From NCBI RefSeq assembly GCF_003201655.1, contig NZ_QJJU01000010.1, forward strand, positions 37,782 through 101,781: a DNA stretch of 64,000 nucleotides, written 5' to 3'. The translations under genes were made by a program, and so were the position numbers. Shown in pieces: positions 1-7,236 of the stretch (the first letter of the stretch is position 1; each line of letters opens with the position of its first letter). The notes under the pieces were generated by a model. It was given only the letters and a program-made list of their open reading frames with translations, did not search any database and was not told the origin of the DNA. This DNA comes from Mycolicibacterium moriokaense. Its GTDB lineage: Bacteria; Actinomycetota; Actinomycetes; Mycobacteriales; Mycobacteriaceae.

Positions 1-3
1 AGC

Positions 4-1524
4 GAGTTCCGGTTAGGTGTGGATGAGTTGGTCGGGTTCGGCCGCCGGGGTGGGTGGCGGTGGTGCGGTTTGGGGTTGGGGGCCGCGGCGCAGCCGTGCC
101 CGCAACCGGGTTGTCGCGTGTTTGATCGTGTCCGGCAGCCGCTGGGCGGTGGCCGGGGCGATCCAGGCCACATACAGCACCAGCATCGCGTAGCTGAAGA
201 TGCCGATCTCGATGTTGAAGTCGATGCCCAGATGAAGCAGCACACCGGCGGCGAGCACCCACGGCCGGCAGCGCTTGTTCCACACCAGCACGCCGAGCGC
301 CAATTCGACCAGCAGAGTGCCCCATGTCGCCGCGTTCATCAGCGACGGATTGGTGCTGATCCAGTCCGGAACGGCCACGCGTTGCATGTCCTTTAGCCGC
401 AGCGCATACGACACCGCGGTGCCGTCAAGCCAGGTCTGCCCGGAGAGCTTGGTTTGCACACACGCCACATAGATGATCGACATCTGAACCTGGAGCAGCC
501 GAATCGGCCAGGCCGGTAGGGTCTGCGCCGACCAGAACGATCCGGTGCGGCGGCGCTGATCCAGCGACAACGCCGCCCCACTCGGCGCCAACGCGATGAA
601 AAGCGCCTCGATGCGCACCACGGCGTCGCCGGCATTGAAGAACCAGGGATCACGCCGCTGAAAGGACAAGATCAGAATGAAAACCACGATCGCGGCAAAC
701 CGGCTATGCCAGCCCACCATCAGCGCAATCGAGGCCGCCAACAACAGCGCCCAACCGATCAGCACCGCCGGGTTGCTCGACCAGATGTCAAAGATGCTCC
801 AGGTGTAGGGGATTGACGGCCGCTGCGGCGCCACCCCATTGGTGCCGAACATCTCGTCCAACAGCGGCCACAGCCACAATGTCCACAACACCGCCAGCGC
901 GCCAAACGCCATCCGCACCAAGCCCAGCGTGTACATCGGTTGGGGCCCAAACCAAAACCCCTGCCAGCTCTTGCCAATCGCCGGCAGCCCCCGGCGCATC
1001 CCCCCGTTGTATTCGTTCATCAGTGTCCCAAATCTTCCTTGTAGAGGGTCTCCACCCCGGTCTTTGTGCGCCCGCTTTGCCCAGGCGCCAGCAATGTCTC
1101 TGTGCGCACAATGATCTGCACCCCAACAGCGCGCTCCGAGGGCCCGCTCACTTGATCAACCACCCAGTGAGCCAACGCCGGACGGCTACGCGGATCGCTA
1201 TACAACGTCTCCCTCAGCTTGCGCCACCGATGCGAAACCGCAATCCCCACAACATGATCACGACCATCCAGCGGCAACGTCCACACCCGATCAGCACCAT
1301 CGGCCATCGTCACATGCACCTCAAGATCCTCCAGCCGCTGAGGCGGATTCGGCGCATACATCGACCAGTACTGCTCCAGCCCGGTAGCCATCGCAATCGG
1401 TGACAACACCGGCGACAACGACTGCTTCAGCGACGAACCAGCCGGCAAGTTGGACACCACAGCAATCAGCACAATCAACGCGACCACCGCGCCGATCACA
1501 CCCTCAACAACCAACTTCACAAAC
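4..1524. repeat. Tandem duplication, copy A (1521 bp)
   Basis: This block recurs at 2295-3815 with an offset of 2291 bp. All translations across it are the same in every frame, and I saw no mismatch where I compared the DNA by eye. Identity begins at base 4 and stops at base 1524, inside the 5' coding part of the partner gene. It holds the whole HTTM gene and most of the partner gene. The flanking secreted-protein genes are related but diverged, so the identical core looks recently duplicated or homogenised by gene conversion. Confidence 0.93.
13..1020 (-). CDS. HTTM-domain membrane protein, copy A
   Basis: A 335-residue polytopic membrane protein of the HTTM type, the membrane family related to vitamin K-dependent gamma-carboxylase. 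Several hydrophobic helices are visible, for example around residues 25-60, 85-120, 170-200 and 235-285. The family-like segments 'MAFGALAVLWTLWLWP' and 'HLGIDFNIEIGIFSY' are present, followed by a short Pro-rich cytosolic tail. Its ATG overlaps the TGA of the partner gene by one base, implying translational coupling. The protein is identical to copy B. The enzymatic activity of bacterial HTTM proteins is mostly unknown, so a modifying role on the upstream secreted protein is inference. Confidence 0.85.
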   Translation of the reverse strand: MNEYNGGMRRGLPAIGKSWQGFWFGPQPMYTLGLVRMAFGALAVLWTLWLWPLLDEMFGTNGVAPQRPSIPYTWSIFDIWSSNPAVLIGWALLLAASIALMVGWHSRFAAIVVFILILSFQRRDPWFFNAGDAVVRIEALFIALAPSGAALSLDQRRRTGSFWSAQTLPAWPIRLLQVQMSIIYVACVQTKLSGQTWLDGTAVSYALRLKDMQRVAVPDWISTNPSLMNAATWGTLLVELALGVLVWNKRCRPWVLAAGVLLHLGIDFNIEIGIFSYAMLVLYVAWIAPATAQRLPDTIKHATTRLRARLRRGPQPQTAPPPPTPAAEPDQLIHT

Positions 1525-1538
1525 CCCTTAGTCATCAT
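1020..1538 (-). CDS. Single-TM partner of HTTM protein, copy A
   Basis: A 172-residue protein with one N-terminal transmembrane helix (about residues 8-30) and an extracytoplasmic domain. The motif 'YWSMYAPNP' resembles the W-x-[LM]-[FY]-A-P-x-P signature of small proteins, such as DUF5819-type, that accompany HTTM proteins in actinobacteria. It begins with two adjacent ATG codons and is coupled to the downstream HTTM gene through TGATG. From 'FVKLVVEG' onward it equals copy B, but its first residues (MMTKG) differ. The function is unknown; it is probably a subunit of an HTTM membrane complex. Confidence 0.75.
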   Translation of the reverse strand: MMTKGFVKLVVEGVIGAVVALIVLIAVVSNLPAGSSLKQSLSPVLSPIAMATGLEQYWSMYAPNPPQRLEDLEVHVTMADGADRVWTLPLDGRDHVVGIAVSHRWRKLRETLYSDPRSRPALAHWVVDQVSGPSERAVGVQIIVRTETLLAPGQSGRTKTGVETLYKEDLGH

Positions 1539-1558
1539 CGTCTTGGCCTACTTCTCCG

Positions 1559-1885
1559 TCAGAAGACGAAAGTGCTGCCGGTGACGATGGCGCCACCCGG
1601 GAACCAGATGACGGTGTTGCCGGGGGCGTTGCCATCAGTGACGGCAATGGAGGGGCCCGGGAACCCGGCGACGGTGTCGCCAGGAAACAGGTCGACAGAC
1701 GTCACGCCAACGGTGCTGACACCGTGCGTGTCGATCCAAACTGAGTTTCCCAATTGCGCGTTGTCGGTTGTGTGCTTATCCAGTGACCCGGCAAGCACCA
1801 CGACGCCCAATGCCGCACCGCCGATCACCAGGCCGGCACCAGCGACACGGCTCATCGCCGCACGCCTGCTCTGTGATTTCATCAT
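1559..1885 (-). CDS. Small secreted protein, diverged paralogue of the repeat protein
   Basis: A 108-residue protein. The N-terminus (MMKSQSRRAAMSRVAG then a hydrophobic run to about residue 32) reads as a signal peptide or anchor and is nearly the same as that of the gene at 3916-4401. The mature part is short and Gly/Thr/Val-rich. It keeps fragments such as 'GDTVAGFPG' and 'APGNTV' of the paralogue's repeat unit but has no full repeat. There is no glutamate. The RBS GGAGA precedes the tandem ATGs. It is first in the minus-strand cassette with the partner and HTTM genes. Function unknown. Confidence 0.75.
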   Translation of the reverse strand: MMKSQSRRAAMSRVAGAGLVIGGAALGVVVLAGSLDKHTTDNAQLGNSVWIDTHGVSTVGVTSVDLFPGDTVAGFPGPSIAVTDGNAPGNTVIWFPGGAIVTGSTFVF

Positions 1886-1963
1886 GTCTTTCTCCGCATT
1901 TCGTTGATGGCAAATCGCTGCGACTTGGGGGCCGCCGATTTGATGTGTTCCGTTCGAGAAAGC

Positions 1964-2121
1964 GTACGAATTTCCCTGCTCTCCAAGACATCCCCGCCGG
2001 AACCAGAGTTTCTTCCTCGGAAGGGTAGGTCGACCTTGCCCAGAGGTAAGGGTGGGCGAGTTAGCCCAATGGAGTCCGGCCGATGCCGACTCAGTCCTGT
2101 TCCACACCAAGAGCCAGGTCG
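1964..2121 (-). promoter_or_regulatory. Conserved upstream region of cassette A
   Basis: The 418 bp between the secreted gene and HTTM copy B contain no convincing gene. About 160 bp of this stretch align with 4472-4632 upstream of cassette B. Within them, 29 bases (2023-2051) are invariant and include the perfect palindrome AGGTCGACCT at 2027-2036. Conservation outside coding sequence, at a similar distance (about 140 bp) from both start codons, suggests a shared promoter/operator or structured leader. The regulator is unknown. Confidence 0.55.
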
Positions 2122-2255
2122 GAGGATTACAGGGCCCGGACCGGCGGTTTCCCAGCTGCCCGGCCATGTCCCCAAACCCGCTCATCCCCGCTACCGTGCG
2201 CGCAAGCGTGACTTTTGATCTAGCCGACGGGCACCCATGCACACCACGGGAAGCG

Positions 2256-2297
2256 CTCCAGCGCGCTTCGGCGATCAACCGCGGAAGCGCGCTGGAG
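2256..2297 (-). terminator. Strong hairpin downstream of HTTM copy B
   Basis: Perfect 14-bp GC-rich inverted repeat (arms 2256-2269 and 2284-2297, 14-nt loop) immediately after the HTTM copy B stop codon. No T-tract follows, which is common for mycobacterial hairpin terminators. The duplication boundary falls inside the right arm. Confidence 0.5.
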
Positions 2298-3815
2298 TTC
2301 CGGTTAGGTGTGGATGAGTTGGTCGGGTTCGGCCGCCGGGGTGGGTGGCGGTGGTGCGGTTTGGGGTTGGGGGCCGCGGCGCAGCCGTGCCCGCAACCGG
2401 GTTGTCGCGTGTTTGATCGTGTCCGGCAGCCGCTGGGCGGTGGCCGGGGCGATCCAGGCCACATACAGCACCAGCATCGCGTAGCTGAAGATGCCGATCT
2501 CGATGTTGAAGTCGATGCCCAGATGAAGCAGCACACCGGCGGCGAGCACCCACGGCCGGCAGCGCTTGTTCCACACCAGCACGCCGAGCGCCAATTCGAC
2601 CAGCAGAGTGCCCCATGTCGCCGCGTTCATCAGCGACGGATTGGTGCTGATCCAGTCCGGAACGGCCACGCGTTGCATGTCCTTTAGCCGCAGCGCATAC
2701 GACACCGCGGTGCCGTCAAGCCAGGTCTGCCCGGAGAGCTTGGTTTGCACACACGCCACATAGATGATCGACATCTGAACCTGGAGCAGCCGAATCGGCC
2801 AGGCCGGTAGGGTCTGCGCCGACCAGAACGATCCGGTGCGGCGGCGCTGATCCAGCGACAACGCCGCCCCACTCGGCGCCAACGCGATGAAAAGCGCCTC
2901 GATGCGCACCACGGCGTCGCCGGCATTGAAGAACCAGGGATCACGCCGCTGAAAGGACAAGATCAGAATGAAAACCACGATCGCGGCAAACCGGCTATGC
3001 CAGCCCACCATCAGCGCAATCGAGGCCGCCAACAACAGCGCCCAACCGATCAGCACCGCCGGGTTGCTCGACCAGATGTCAAAGATGCTCCAGGTGTAGG
3101 GGATTGACGGCCGCTGCGGCGCCACCCCATTGGTGCCGAACATCTCGTCCAACAGCGGCCACAGCCACAATGTCCACAACACCGCCAGCGCGCCAAACGC
3201 CATCCGCACCAAGCCCAGCGTGTACATCGGTTGGGGCCCAAACCAAAACCCCTGCCAGCTCTTGCCAATCGCCGGCAGCCCCCGGCGCATCCCCCCGTTG
3301 TATTCGTTCATCAGTGTCCCAAATCTTCCTTGTAGAGGGTCTCCACCCCGGTCTTTGTGCGCCCGCTTTGCCCAGGCGCCAGCAATGTCTCTGTGCGCAC
3401 AATGATCTGCACCCCAACAGCGCGCTCCGAGGGCCCGCTCACTTGATCAACCACCCAGTGAGCCAACGCCGGACGGCTACGCGGATCGCTATACAACGTC
3501 TCCCTCAGCTTGCGCCACCGATGCGAAACCGCAATCCCCACAACATGATCACGACCATCCAGCGGCAACGTCCACACCCGATCAGCACCATCGGCCATCG
3601 TCACATGCACCTCAAGATCCTCCAGCCGCTGAGGCGGATTCGGCGCATACATCGACCAGTACTGCTCCAGCCCGGTAGCCATCGCAATCGGTGACAACAC
3701 CGGCGACAACGACTGCTTCAGCGACGAACCAGCCGGCAAGTTGGACACCACAGCAATCAGCACAATCAACGCGACCACCGCGCCGATCACACCCTCAACA
3801 ACCAACTTCACAAAC
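2295..3815. repeat. Tandem duplication, copy B (1521 bp)
   Basis: Second copy of the block at 4-1524. The left boundary lies in the right arm of a hairpin just beyond the HTTM stop codon. The right boundary lies after the first codons of the partner gene, where the two N-termini become unrelated. Unique diverged sequence on both sides argues against a simple assembly artefact. Confidence 0.93.
2304..3311 (-). CDS. HTTM-domain membrane protein, copy B
   Basis: A 335-residue polytopic protein identical to copy A, with the same HTTM helices and the same one-base TGATG overlap with its partner gene. It ends just before the 14-bp hairpin. Two identical copies 2.3 kb apart imply very recent duplication or ongoing gene conversion. 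It may act on, or be needed for surface placement of, the Asn/Thr-rich protein encoded at the start of this cassette; that link rests on operon structure only. Confidence 0.85.
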   Translation of the reverse strand: MNEYNGGMRRGLPAIGKSWQGFWFGPQPMYTLGLVRMAFGALAVLWTLWLWPLLDEMFGTNGVAPQRPSIPYTWSIFDIWSSNPAVLIGWALLLAASIALMVGWHSRFAAIVVFILILSFQRRDPWFFNAGDAVVRIEALFIALAPSGAALSLDQRRRTGSFWSAQTLPAWPIRLLQVQMSIIYVACVQTKLSGQTWLDGTAVSYALRLKDMQRVAVPDWISTNPSLMNAATWGTLLVELALGVLVWNKRCRPWVLAAGVLLHLGIDFNIEIGIFSYAMLVLYVAWIAPATAQRLPDTIKHATTRLRARLRRGPQPQTAPPPPTPAAEPDQLIHT

Positions 3816-3883
3816 GACGACGCCCCAACGTGATGCTGGGCCGCCGACTCCCCGTCGGCGGCCCAGCCAAGCCCTGTAGCCAT
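3311..3883 (-). CDS. Single-TM partner of HTTM protein, copy B
   Basis: A 190-residue version of the partner protein. The ATG at 3883 is chosen because a GAAGGA stretch precedes it; a GTG at 3913, three bases past the upstream stop codon, is an alternative. The first about 27 residues (MATGLGWAADG...) are unrelated to copy A. From 'FVKLVVEG' to the end the two are identical, including the TM helix and 'YWSMYAPNP'. The breakpoint inside the reading frame shows that recombination joined a common body to two different 5' ends. Confidence 0.75.
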   Translation of the reverse strand: MATGLGWAADGESAAQHHVGASSFVKLVVEGVIGAVVALIVLIAVVSNLPAGSSLKQSLSPVLSPIAMATGLEQYWSMYAPNPPQRLEDLEVHVTMADGADRVWTLPLDGRDHVVGIAVSHRWRKLRETLYSDPRSRPALAHWVVDQVSGPSERAVGVQIIVRTETLLAPGQSGRTKTGVETLYKEDLGH

Positions 3884-3915
3884 TTCTCTGGATCCTTCGG
3901 GCCTAAATTTCACCG

Positions 3916-4401
3916 TCAGGGGAAAAGGACGGTGTTCACATTGCTGCCGGTGGTCTGACCGGTCGTGTTGCCAATCGAGTTGCCGGCGACGGTGTTGCCA
4001 ACGGTGTTACCCACGGTGTTGCCACCAGTGATGTTCACGCCACCTGGGCCTCCGGCGACGGTGTTGACGTTGTCCCCGAACGTCTGACCGACGGTGTTAC
4101 CAATCGAATTGCCAGCGACGGTGTTGCCAATGGTGTTACCCACGGTGTTGCCGCCCGTCACGTTCACCCCGGGGAACCCGGCGACGGTATTGACGTTGTT
4201 CCCGAAGCTCTGACCAACCGTGTTGCCAATCGAGTTCTGAAGGAACGTGTTGCCCGAGGTGTTACCGATCGTGTTACCGGAGGCAACGGACTGCGCCGAC
4301 CCCCCGGCAAGCAGCACGGCGCTCAACGCCGCACCACCGATCACCAGGCTCGCACCAGCGACACGGCTCATCGCCGCCCGCTTGCTCTGTGATTTCTTCA
4401 T
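3916..4401 (-). CDS. Secreted Asn/Thr/Gly repeat protein
   Basis: A 161-residue protein with a signal-peptide-like N-terminus (basic start, hydrophobic residues about 17-33) followed by repeats rich in the pattern G-N-T-[VI]. Three units of about 42-43 residues are visible: 41-82, 83-125 and a truncated one at 126-161. Each contains 'GNSIGNT' or similar, then 'VNTVAG' and 'VN[VI]TGGNT'. Regular small and Asn residues suggest a beta-solenoid or fibrous surface protein. It has no glutamate and no cysteine. The RBS AAAGGAGAA is clear. It resembles mycobacterial Asn/Gly repeat proteins in composition only; it has no PE or PPE domain. Confidence 0.75.
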   Translation of the reverse strand: MKKSQSKRAAMSRVAGASLVIGGAALSAVLLAGGSAQSVASGNTIGNTSGNTFLQNSIGNTVGQSFGNNVNTVAGFPGVNVTGGNTVGNTIGNTVAGNSIGNTVGQTFGDNVNTVAGGPGGVNITGGNTVGNTVGNTVAGNSIGNTTGQTTGSNVNTVLFP

Positions 4402-4471
4402 GTTTTCTCCTTTTGTTTGGTGGCATCTCGTTGCCACTGCGTCGCCGGGATTTTCCCGACGTCCGAGAAGA

Positions 4472-4632
4472 GTACGAATTTCCCTGCACTCCAGGACATC
4501 CCTGCCGGAAACACAGTTTTCTTCCTCGGGAGGGTAGGTCGACCTTGCCCAGAGGTAAGGCCGGGCGGGTGACCTACGGAGTTTCGGCTGATGCCGACTC
4601 AGCACCCTTTGGACACCAAGAGTCGGGTGGGG
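4472..4632 (-). promoter_or_regulatory. Conserved upstream region of cassette B
   Basis: Paralogous to 1964-2121, with the same invariant 29-base core (4532-4560) containing AGGTCGACCT at 4536-4545. The gap from the repeat-protein start to phoR (4402-4922, 521 bp) otherwise holds no supported gene. Its part beyond about 4640 has no counterpart near cassette A. Confidence 0.5.
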
Positions 4633-4922
4633 TGATCACCGAGTCCGGATGATCACGACGGGAAAAGGCCCGGACCCCGCATCGAAATCAATGCCGGGAC
4701 AGGCGAAGTCCCGCGCTCCAACGTTGACGAAATTGGCATCGACAGGCTATTTCCGTCACGACGACGAATTTGCAAGGGCAACAAGAAGTTCCGGGGAGTG
4801 CAGGGTGCCGGTAGACCTCGACGCGGTGTCCGACCTGGCACGGTCACGCTGAACACATATGTCGGCGACCGGCGCTTGCCGAATAGACCTCGGACTCTTG
4901 CGCTCCTCGCGTGCGCGATATC

Positions 4923-6359
4923 TCAACTCACGTGAGCCGGCACGTCTGCTATCCGCGGCAGGTTGACCTTGAAGCGGCAGCCCTTTCCCGGTGCGGTGGT
5001 GACGGTGACCGTCCCGCCGTGCGCGTAGACCAGCGAGTCGACGATCGACAGCCCGAGCCCGGTGCCGCCGCTGGCCCTGGCGCGTGACGAGTCGGCACGG
5101 TAGAACCGTTCGAATACCCGGTGCGCATCCTCTTTGCTCATGCCGGGTCCCCGGTCGCACACCTCGAGCACCGCGTTGTCCTTGTCGGTGCCGACCCGCA
5201 CCTTGATGCCTGCGCTTTCGGGGGTGTGCTGAAGCGCGTTGGCGACCAGGTTGCCAAGCACTTGGCGCAGCCGCGCCTCGTCGCCGAGCACCTCAGGGGT
5301 GCCAGGCCCGTCGAACACCTCCATGGTGATCTTGCGTTCGGGTGGCGCGATCGACTGCGCGTCGTGCACTGCGTCGCTGGCGATGGCCAGCAGGTCGACA
5401 CGGTGCCGTTCCAGCGGCCGCTGCTGATCCAGCCGGGCCAGCAGCAGCAGGTCCTCGACGAGCAGACCCATCCGGCGCGACTCGCTCTCGATGCGGCTCA
5501 TCAACATCTCGACGTCGTTGGCGGCACCCTGGCGATACAACTCGGCGAAGCCGCGGATCGTCGTCAGTGGTGTGCGCAGCTCGTGGCTGGCGTCGGTGAT
5601 GAACCGGCGCATCCGATCCTCGGAGCTGCGGGCTGCCTCGGCGGACGAATCCGACGACGCCACCGCCCGCTGGATCTGCGCGAGCATTCCGTTGAGCGCC
5701 AACGACAATCGGCCGACTTCCGTGCGTGGGTCACGTTCGGGGACACGACGGTCGAGCTGTCCGGCGGCGATCGCCGCAGCGGTCTGCTCCGCCTCGACCA
5801 GCGGGCGCAGGCTGCGATTGACGACCCAGTAGCCGGCGACGCCGAGCACCAGAAGGACCGCACACCCGATGCCAAACTGCGCGTAAACCAGCGCGCGCAT
5901 CGTCGACTGAACGTCGGACAGGTCGATCGCGACGGTGGTCAGCTCGCCGCGCAACCCGCGCACACTCATCGCCCGCCACTTGACGTCCGAATGGTCGATC
6001 GAGCCGACGGTAACCGGCACGGGTCCCACGTCGTTGTCGGCGGGCAGTGCGGGCTCGGCAGCGCGGTCGTTGACCGCCATCCAGATGCGTCCGTCGGGAT
6101 CGACCCCGCGCACGTAGAAGTCCGATGGCGGACGGGCGGGGTTCGGTCCCTCGATCGGCGCCGACGGCAGCCGGCGCGGGGCCTGCGCCCAGCTGCGGGA
6201 AGCGTCGAGCAACTGCTCGTCGACGCGGTTGGTCAGGTCGTGGCGCAGGATCGTGGTGACCGCGATACCGGATGCGAGCAGGCCACCGGCCACCAGCACA
6301 AGGGTGGCAGCAACCAGCGCGACCCTTAGGGGTATGCCTCGCCCACGCAGTGCCGCCAT
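4923..6359 (-). CDS. PhoR, sensor histidine kinase
   Basis: A 478-residue sensor kinase of the PhoPR system, which controls acid and Mg response, lipid synthesis and virulence functions in mycobacteria. TM1 spans about residues 12-36. A periplasmic sensor follows to about 158, TM2 is 159-181 and a HAMP region runs to about 234. The HisKA box 'DASHELRTPLT' has phospho-acceptor H259. The ATPase region has 'NLVANALQHT' (N box), 'DRGPGM' (G1) and 'GTGLGLSIV' (G2). The sequence is very close to my recollection of M. tuberculosis PhoR. It lies 21 bp downstream of phoP. Confidence 0.95.
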   Translation of the reverse strand: MAALRGRGIPLRVALVAATLVLVAGGLLASGIAVTTILRHDLTNRVDEQLLDASRSWAQAPRRLPSAPIEGPNPARPPSDFYVRGVDPDGRIWMAVNDRAAEPALPADNDVGPVPVTVGSIDHSDVKWRAMSVRGLRGELTTVAIDLSDVQSTMRALVYAQFGIGCAVLLVLGVAGYWVVNRSLRPLVEAEQTAAAIAAGQLDRRVPERDPRTEVGRLSLALNGMLAQIQRAVASSDSSAEAARSSEDRMRRFITDASHELRTPLTTIRGFAELYRQGAANDVEMLMSRIESESRRMGLLVEDLLLLARLDQQRPLERHRVDLLAIASDAVHDAQSIAPPERKITMEVFDGPGTPEVLGDEARLRQVLGNLVANALQHTPESAGIKVRVGTDKDNAVLEVCDRGPGMSKEDAHRVFERFYRADSSRARASGGTGLGLSIVDSLVYAHGGTVTVTTAPGKGCRFKVNLPRIADVPAHVS

Positions 6360-6380
6360 CCCCCTATTGTCGCGAATGGA

Positions 6381-7115
6381 TCAGCGAGGTTCACGCAGGA
6401 CGTATCCAACGCCCCGCAATGTGTGCAGCAGACGCTTCTCACCGGTGTCGATCTTGCGGCGCAGATACGACACGTAGGACTCGACGACGTTGACGTCGCC
6501 GCCGAAGTCGTAACGCCACACGTGGTCGAGGATCTTGGGCTTCGACAGCACGGTGCCCGCGTTGATGATGAAGTACCGCAGCAGCGTGAACTCTGTCGGC
6601 GACAGCGAAACGGGCTCGCCGGCCTTCCATACCTCGTGGGTGTCCTCGTCGAGCTCGATGTCGGCGAACGTCAGCCGGGCGTTGCGGGGTTCCTCCGTGC
6701 CGCGGCCGGTCCTGCGCAGGATCACCCGTAGCCGCGCGACCACCTCTTCAAGGGAAAACGGCTTGGTGACGTAGTCGTCGCCGCCGAGGGTCAAGCCGGC
6801 GATCTTGTCCTGCAGGGAGTCGCGGGCGGTCAGGAACAGCGCGGGCGCGTCGACGCCGTCGGCGCGCAGCCTGCGAAGCAGCCCGAACCCGTCCATGCCG
6901 GGCATCATCACATCGAGGATGACGGCGTCAGGACGGACTTCACGCGCCTTGTCCAGCGCCGCGGGCCCGCTGGACGCGGTATGGACCTCGAATCCCTGGA
7001 ACTTCAAGCTGACCGAAAGCAGCTCGACGATATTTTGCTCGTCATCGACGACGAGGACCCTCGCCTCTGGGGTGTTCTCAGGTAATGCAGCCATCGCCAT
7101 TCCGCTAATGTCCAC
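6381..7115 (-). CDS. PhoP, OmpR-family response regulator
   Basis: A 244-residue regulator. The receiver domain has acidic residues D24/D25, phospho-acceptor D68 in 'VILDVMMPGMDG' and the conserved lysine in 'DDYVTKPF'. The C-terminal winged helix contains 'SPTEFTLLRYF' and 'VWRYDFGGDVNVVESYVSYLRRK', essentially as in M. tuberculosis PhoP. The GTG start is taken because AAGGA lies upstream; ATGs at codons 6 and 8 are alternatives. It is cotranscribed with phoR. A PhoP-type direct repeat upstream points to autoregulation. Confidence 0.95.
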   Translation of the reverse strand: MDISGMAMAALPENTPEARVLVVDDEQNIVELLSVSLKFQGFEVHTASSGPAALDKAREVRPDAVILDVMMPGMDGFGLLRRLRADGVDAPALFLTARDSLQDKIAGLTLGGDDYVTKPFSLEEVVARLRVILRRTGRGTEEPRNARLTFADIELDEDTHEVWKAGEPVSLSPTEFTLLRYFIINAGTVLSKPKILDHVWRYDFGGDVNVVESYVSYLRRKIDTGEKRLLHTLRGVGYVLREPR

Positions 7116-7144
7116 CCTTTTCCTTGGATACTCGCTGCGCAGCC

Positions 7145-7176
7145 GCTGTGAGCTTCCTGTGATTTCTCACAGGAAG
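7145..7176 (-). promoter_or_regulatory. PhoP box and overlapping inverted repeat
   Basis: On the minus strand, upstream of phoP, TCACAGG-AAGC-TCACAGC (7145-7162) matches the known mycobacterial PhoP direct repeat: two TCACAGC heptads separated by four bases. It overlaps a perfect 10-bp inverted repeat, CTTCCTGTGA-tttc-TCACAGGAAG (7153-7176), which adds a third heptad in opposite orientation. The site sits between phoP and the divergent repeat-protein gene, so it could control both. Confidence 0.75.
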
Positions 7177-7236
7177 TATCCAGCCTGGGCCGATGGGCCG
7201 CCGCCTGGCTGTGACCGCCGCCATACACTGAGCCAC

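Noticed and set aside
4..3815. Assembly duplication artefact
   Set aside because: Flanking secreted genes, partner N-termini and upstream regions are diverged paralogues, so two real loci exist; only the identical core needs read-level confirmation.
3916..4280. Regularly spaced GTGTTGCC-type DNA repeats resembling a CRISPR array
   Set aside because: The repeats are codons of the G-N-T-V protein units; there are no unique spacers and no cas genes.
4649..4856. Short open frames between the repeat-protein gene and phoR
   Set aside because: No RBS, no hydrophobic or domain pattern, and opposite frames overlap; treated as non-coding.
5121..6329. Long open frame opposite phoR (402 codons)
   Set aside because: It is a GC-rich shadow of a well-supported kinase gene, with Arg/His/Gly-rich composition and no recognisable domain.
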